Source: Patiria pectinifera (Eukaryota > Echinodermata > Asteroidea > Valvatida > Asterinidae). Taken from it: DNA of 64,000 bases. The stretch spans positions 21,280,197 to 21,344,196 of the forward strand of contig CM057149.1 in the NCBI GenBank assembly GCA_029964075.1. The letters are read 5' to 3'. Position numbers and translations under genes: made by a program. Below are positions 59,139 to 64,000 of the stretch, one piece after another (positions within the stretch are counted from its first letter, which is position 1; every line of letters begins with the position of its first letter). The notes under the pieces were generated by a model, which did not search any database, was not told where the DNA came from, and saw nothing but the letters and a program-made list of their open reading frames with translations.

Positions 59139-59676
59139 TTAAAGGGAATGTACATCATTGGTTTTTGATGTAATTTTCAGAAATGAACTATTTGAGGGGT
59201 TAGTATAATTATATAGATCAAATATTGTTACACTGACATTTTTGAAGTTTTTGTGTTCGAAAAGGTTGGAAAAACCAAGAAAAACAAAAATGTTTAAGCA
59301 GTCTGGTTCCCTGACTCCACAAAAGATAAAATGGATCAATTTATAGATGATGGAAAATTGTAAGGCACGGGAACCAGTCTAGCTGGCCTGCACCCGTTCA
59401 TGAAACATGTAACCAATAGCAAACAAAATTTGGACTGAAAAAATGGTTAATTTGGAGCAGTAGTTGAAAAATAGTTCGGTTTTTCCATCGCTGGTCGGAC
59501 GACCACCGTTGGAAATGTATACAAAAATACAGTTTTTTTGAAAATGACTTCACACAAGGTGCCATAATTTTACAAAATGCTTTAGATTGTCATTTACCAA
59601 CATCCTAGTAAGGTATTTCGTAAAAAATTGGTAGTTTTATTTTTCGATGTTTGCAAATGTTGTATATTCCCTTTAA
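59139..59676 (+). mobile_element. TTAA-ended MITE family, copy 5 (full length)
   Basis: 538 bases bounded by TTAA on each side. TIRs AAAGGGAATGTACATCATT / AATGTTGTATATTCCCTTT. It is the closest relative of the partial copy at 1-360. Confidence 0.9.
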
Positions 59677-59769
59677 CCTTAGGATAATAGATGCAGTGAT
59701 TTTCCCAATAACAAGTTACGGCTCAGAATCTTGGACGTTTACAAGAAAGTTGGAATCCAAACTAGACGC

Positions 59770-60130
59770 ATTTGAAATGTGGAACTGTAGAGTTCAAGTG
59801 CAAACAAGGGCCGCTTCCATAAAATAATGCCCTGATCTTGTTTCAGTTATAACCTCAGACAAATAGAAACACGGATTATCACAAAATCCGATGAATTTAT
59901 GGAAGCAAGTGTCAATGCTAAATAGCTTCAGTTAATTGATCTGTAACATGCATGGATTATATGGTGAGTATTCGCTTGGAGTGATAACTTATGGTTAACT
60001 AATTAAGCTCTTTGAGAAAATAACAAGATTGGTCACTGAATTAAATTCGAAAAATATGGACATTGTAAGAAAAAAACAGGATGGTAATTTTGATATTTCC
60101 TAATTCATGAATAATACGAACGTTCATCTT
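59770..60130 (-). mobile_element. tRNA-derived SINE-like family, copy 3 (partial)
   Basis: Inverse orientation. It keeps CTGTAGAGTTCAAG (head), TTCAGTTATAACCT, GATTGGTCACTGAATT and TTCATGAATAAT. Confidence 0.55.
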
Positions 60131-60542
60131 CAGGAATTAATATATGTTAAGCTATGTAAAAATAAAAAGAATATTAAAGTGGTCACTGAAACCGTTCAAC
60201 GAAATTTAATAAAGATACGCACAATGCACTGAAAATATCTTCCAAAAGCATTAACAGTTCTAGAACAGTGTCACAATTTTATAGCCTTGCAACAATTGGA
60301 AAGGTGCTTTTAATAATTATTTCATGTTCGTACCACAAAACTAACAACAATTATGGGGGATTGATTTTTTTTTTAAATTTGTGACGTTGTTGGCATTAAA
60401 TAGTTAAGTCGCTTAGTCTGTCCACCCTCCTGCTCCAATGGACTGTTCCAGATTGTGCTTTAAGCCCCTCCCACCAATAGTTTGGTAAAGCTATCACTCC
60501 ACCTCAAAGCGCCTGTAATGGTACAGTCCAGCCTCGTCCTGC

Positions 60543-60549
60543 TATATTT
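60543..60549 (+). promoter_or_regulatory. Possible TATA box of the secreted-protein gene
   Basis: TATATTT about 100 bases before the start codon; position plausible, otherwise unsupported. Confidence 0.25.
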
Positions 60550-60641
60550 TCTATAAGAACCACTAATTCACCAGGTCCTGGCCAGTCTGGCTACTAATTT
60601 TCGACAGTGTTGACTTCTATAGCTACCTTGATCTTCTCGCG

Positions 60642-60795
60642 ATGTTGATGTTGTCCATAGTATTTCTAGCGGTCTTGGCCGCGCTGCCTACAGTTATGGA
60701 CGCCCAGTGCACAAAGGCGAGTTACATAGGCCGATGGAAGTATGAACTGTACAACTCTGAACATGTCTGTGATAGTAGAAGGTTGTCACGAAAAG
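60642..60795 (+). CDS. Secreted-protein gene exon 1
   Basis: Signal peptide plus CTKASYIGRWKYELYNS and a Cys (EHVCDSRR). Ends in phase 1 at AAAG|GTAACA. The start is the first ATG in frame, and the paralogous copy at 54845 preserves it. Confidence 0.8.
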
Positions 60796-62146
60796 GTAAC
60801 ACAACACTCAACCTCATAAATTATTTCAGCTAGGGGTAATTTTTCTTTAGCATTCCTTCAGTTGGCTGCAGCGAAACAAAGACAAATTTTGCGATGCACA
60901 AAAGTTATGAATTGTGTTCTTGACGTGGTATAAGGATAACATATTCATCTGCTGGATAAAAAAACGATTGCTTATTTTTACTCAATGAAAATGTTGAGGC
61001 TACGTCAACTCAGCCGGGTAAAACGTTTAATGTTGTGTCGCACACCCTTCAAACAGATTGGTTGAAATAAGCAGTATATTGGTAGGATTGGTATATGTGT
61101 CCAACCAAACCCAAATTGTTCGGACACATATTTACCAATCCTACCAAAATATTGGTTTTTTTTAACCAATCTGTATTTAGGGTGTACCCTCAACACCGAC
61201 CCCCCCCCCCCCCAAATAAGACACTTCTTGATACTTCTCCAAAATTCTGTGACTAACTAATTTTACGTCCCATAAAAATGGCACCCATTGGTCGAATTCA
61301 CATTTTTTTGCTTTCATGGTGTCAAAAAATGATATTGTATAAAAACATCTTTCCGGATAAAATTTGTACCATGATTTGGGTCGAATGTGACCCTGATGTG
61401 GGTTCAATCTGACTCGGTGCTTGTGCACACTTCAGGGGCAGTTTAGCTGAAATTGTTTTGTTGTCTTGCTTTGTCTAGAGCCTGATGACATTATAAAAAT
61501 TGACCTGAAGGAGGACAGAAAGGCAATCCTGGTTGGCACAATCCCGGCTGGTGGCAGCCGGCCACAGACCAGAGGAACCTGGACCTTTGCGCCTCACATC
61601 GGCAGAATAAACGTGTCGAACGTCCTCAAAAAGCTATTTCTGCAAAGGTCAACCGGGTAAGTTACTTGAACTTGAATTTCTGATCAAATTTGCGAAAAAT
61701 AAAACCATTTCGAAGTACAAACATTTCTTTATGTTGGATTTTGATCAAGTCAGTCACTGTCAGTGTCATCACATCCGTTCAGAGAATATCGACACTTCGC
61801 CTTAAAGAAATTTGGTTGGTGAAGATTGTTCATGGTTGGCGAGAGAAGAATAATTGTAATACTGCTCTAACAACTCCTACGATTTGACGTTTTGTGATCT
61901 TAAGCCCAAGTCACACATTCTTGGTTTACCAAGAATCAATCGACCACGATGAACCGTCGAGATTCGTGGAGAAATCGACTTTCTTTATTTATTAATAAAT
62001 AAAGCAGCTTTTATAGATCCATTTTTTCCTGTTATTTTCATTTCCGCAGAACATGCGGACAAGCCTATTCTGGCGTTGTCAACGAGGCAATGACGGGCAC
62101 ACAGATAGCATGTTTTGAAGCCACCAAAGTTCCATCGGACCGTTAG
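60642..62146 (+). CDS. Small secreted protein, 142 residues, three exons
   Basis: Exons 60642-60795, 61479-61656 and 62050-62146 give 429 coding bases with matching phases (1, then 2) and consensus sites (GTAACA/GTCTAG, GTAAGT/CCGCAG). The protein starts MLMLSIVFLAVLAALPTVMD, a clear signal peptide likely cut near DAQ. The mature part is about 120 residues with four cysteines: QC after the signal, HVC, TCG and IACFE. Short features are YIGRWKYEL, IIKIDLKEDRKAILVGTIP and GTWTFAPHIG. I do not recognise the family; the GRW near the mature start only faintly recalls lipocalin-like folds. A broken inverted exon copy lies at 54697-54845. Confidence 0.8.
61479..61656 (+). CDS. Secreted-protein gene exon 2
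   Basis: Encodes EPDDIIKIDLKEDRKAIL to KLFLQRST. Charged at first, then strand-like. Enters in phase 1 after GTCTAG, leaves in phase 2 at GTAAGT. A polypyrimidine-like tract (TTGTCTTGCTTTGTC) precedes it. Confidence 0.82.
62050..62146 (+). CDS. Secreted-protein gene exon 3 and stop
   Basis: Encodes GTCGQAYSGVVNEAMTG, TQIACFEATKVPSDR and TAG at 62144. It holds the last two cysteines. Acceptor TTTCCGCAG. Confidence 0.8.
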
Positions 62147-63649
62147 TGTTATCACACTGACGTTCCATTGAACACTCGGAAATGGTATTTCCGAATGACC
62201 GTTGAAAATTGCATCTTTTCCTCACAAAATCGGGAAGTTGTGATGTCTTTCGATTTTTTTCGTAATTTTGGGTGTTACGTAGGATTTATGGAAACATAGT
62301 TTTATGCTTCCTTTTTTAAGTCACTCCAAACGTTCCTGTCTCATTCTTAATTATTTGTTAAAGGGGACTTAAAAATGCACTTGTCGATTACCGAAAATTG
62401 CCTGATTAATTTCTTTGGGTGAAAAATCCCAAAGAAATAAACAAAATTACACGTGACTGCAAGTCTGTCATAATTTATGAAACAACACGGTTTGCGCTCT
62501 CGAGCGCAGCCCATTTTGTGAAAGGTCACAGCGCGGGCACGGCACACAGGAAAGGTTCTCGAAGAGGGTGAGGTAGCATGAGCGATCGCTGGCAATTAAG
62601 CAATATTCGGAAGTCTGGTTTGCGTCAACTATCGCGCGATCAAGTTCATTGTTCAAATCTCTGGAGCGTGCGAGCAATACCAGTCAAGGCGCAGAGACCG
62701 CTCACTTTGGTTTCGTGTCCGCTTGAAACAGATCAACGACTTTACACAATGAAGATTTTGTGAAAAGATGACATATGACATGTACAAATGTGTTGAGCAT
62801 ATAAATTGTACATGTGATTGTCAACGCTTGCTGGACTGTCTCAAGCGAATAAATACTTACTGAATGACTACAGTGCTATTTCTCCGCTGTGACTCTTTTC
62901 ACAAGTTATGCACGTTGCTCTATAGTAGCGGATTGTCCTCCCAATTTAAATTTTCTTTTTCGACAAGCCGCATTGGTACATGTCAGATTGAATCTTCTCC
63001 TCATAAAAAGTATTGTCTTCCATTTTTCGTTTTTAGGTGTTGCGTAGGGCTTATGTTTAAAATTACTAGAAGAATCCGTTTCATAGAAAATCCGAAAATC
63101 TCGTCCCATTCTAAACTATTTTGAAAAGGCATTTTGAACACATGTGTCTATTATCGAAAACTATTCCAATTTGTTTCCTTGAGATAAAAAAAACCTGAAA
63201 AGAACAAAAAGTAGACATGTTTTGTGAAAAAAAAGGAATGGACTGAGGTTTAGGCTAGTGGGTTTTCTCTTAATTTGTCTTTTTCTCCAACATTGGCAAA
63301 TCAGACTGTTAACAAGTCTAACAGTTTAAGACCTTTAGTTAAATTACTGTTTCGACGGGTCAGAGGGTGCATGTACATCAGATTATTAACAAGTCAGAGA
63401 GCATGCGTTTTAATATATTTAGTTTATTAATTGTTTTGATGGTTAAGAGGGTGCATGTCAACATTTACCTGTTGATTTGTTTCGGAGGCAATCATGTTTC
63501 TTTAATTGACTGATCTAATAAAAATCAGGCATAAATAACAACAGTGTGTATGTGTTTTATCCCTATAAAACAAGTGAGAAGTCTTGGGTCACAATGGACG
63601 ACTTTATACTAAAGATATTGCAAGGACATGACTAACACTAACAAAAATC
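62147..63649. other. 3' flank of the secreted-protein gene
   Basis: A diverged internal duplication joins about 62240-62340 and 63010-63120 (TTTTCGTAATTTTGGGTGTT versus TTTTCGTTTTTAGGTGTTG). No other gene seen. Confidence 0.4.
62436..62441 (+). terminator. Possible poly(A) signal of the secreted-protein gene
   Basis: AATAAA 290 bases after the stop; another occurs near 62850. Confidence 0.4.
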
Positions 63650-63930
63650 TGCAGGTGCTCTCAGTTGAGAATTAAAGATCACTTTGAGGTAAACAAAGAA
63701 AATGATGGGATAAGGATGTGAACCTGTGACCTCCGCAACAATAGAAATGCTAGATATCTACCAGCTCAACTGTAGAGTTCAAGAGCGAAATAAGGCTCAT
63801 GAATGGTAAGGGTAGTGCTTCAAATTTGACCCTTATTTTGTGTCAGTTATAACCTTAGAAAAAAATAGAAACGAGGATTATCAGTTAATCCAGTGCAATG
63901 AAGGGGAAAGTAGTGTCAATGCAAATATTT
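63650..63930 (-). mobile_element. tRNA-derived SINE-like family, copy 4
   Basis: On the minus strand: CTCTACAGTTGAGCTGGTAG, then GGTCACAGGTTCACATCC, a good A-box/B-box pair, and the same body as copies 1 and 2. Confidence 0.65.
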
Positions 63931-64000
63931 TACACGCTGTTGGTTGGAGACTTGGTGGGTTGGTTGGTTGGTGGACAGTTTACTCGGCCATCATGCAACT

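Overview
This window is animal nuclear DNA. It holds one large intron-rich gene with canonical GT-AG introns, microsatellites, many terminal-inverted-repeat elements, tRNA-derived SINE-like repeats and a decayed LTR element. The species cannot be fixed from sequence alone. An adhesion GPCR loaded with HYR, Ig, SEA and hormone-receptor domains fits an invertebrate deuterostome (cephalochordate, echinoderm or hemichordate) best; this is an inference.

From 42382 down to 2112 on the minus strand I assembled one complete adhesion-GPCR gene: 28 coding exons, 6489 coding bases, a predicted protein of 2162 residues. Every exon is bounded by a splice acceptor and donor whose phases agree, so the frame stays open from ATG to stop. 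Order: signal peptide, Pro/Thr-rich stalk of four 20-residue repeats, seven HYR modules, a Cys-rich linker, an unrecognised ~200-residue module (X1), Ig1, a second such module (X2), Ig2, SEA, hormone-receptor domain, GAIN with intact GPS, and a family B2 seven-helix region with a short tail. The SEA/Ig/GAIN part resembles the ADGRF (GPR116/Ig-Hepta) group; the HYR array and X modules are unusual.

The introns carry a 145-bp satellite with nuclear-receptor-like half-sites (intron 26), a TTAA-ended MITE family, a mariner-like MITE (intron 6), an inverted array of 16-bp units (intron 7), and a duplication of two HYR exons with their introns (29996-34545). Intron 1 holds a foldback-containing element and a non-autonomous LTR retrotransposon with a Harbinger-like MITE inside its left LTR.

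Upstream of the GPCR (43-60 kb) I see no confident gene: mostly dispersed repeats, hairpin elements, a probable solo LTR and two ~170-bp satellites. At 60642-62146 on the plus strand lies a small three-exon gene for a predicted secreted 142-residue protein. A damaged inverted copy of its first exon sits at 54697-54845. SINE-like copies with a tRNA-like head surround this pair.
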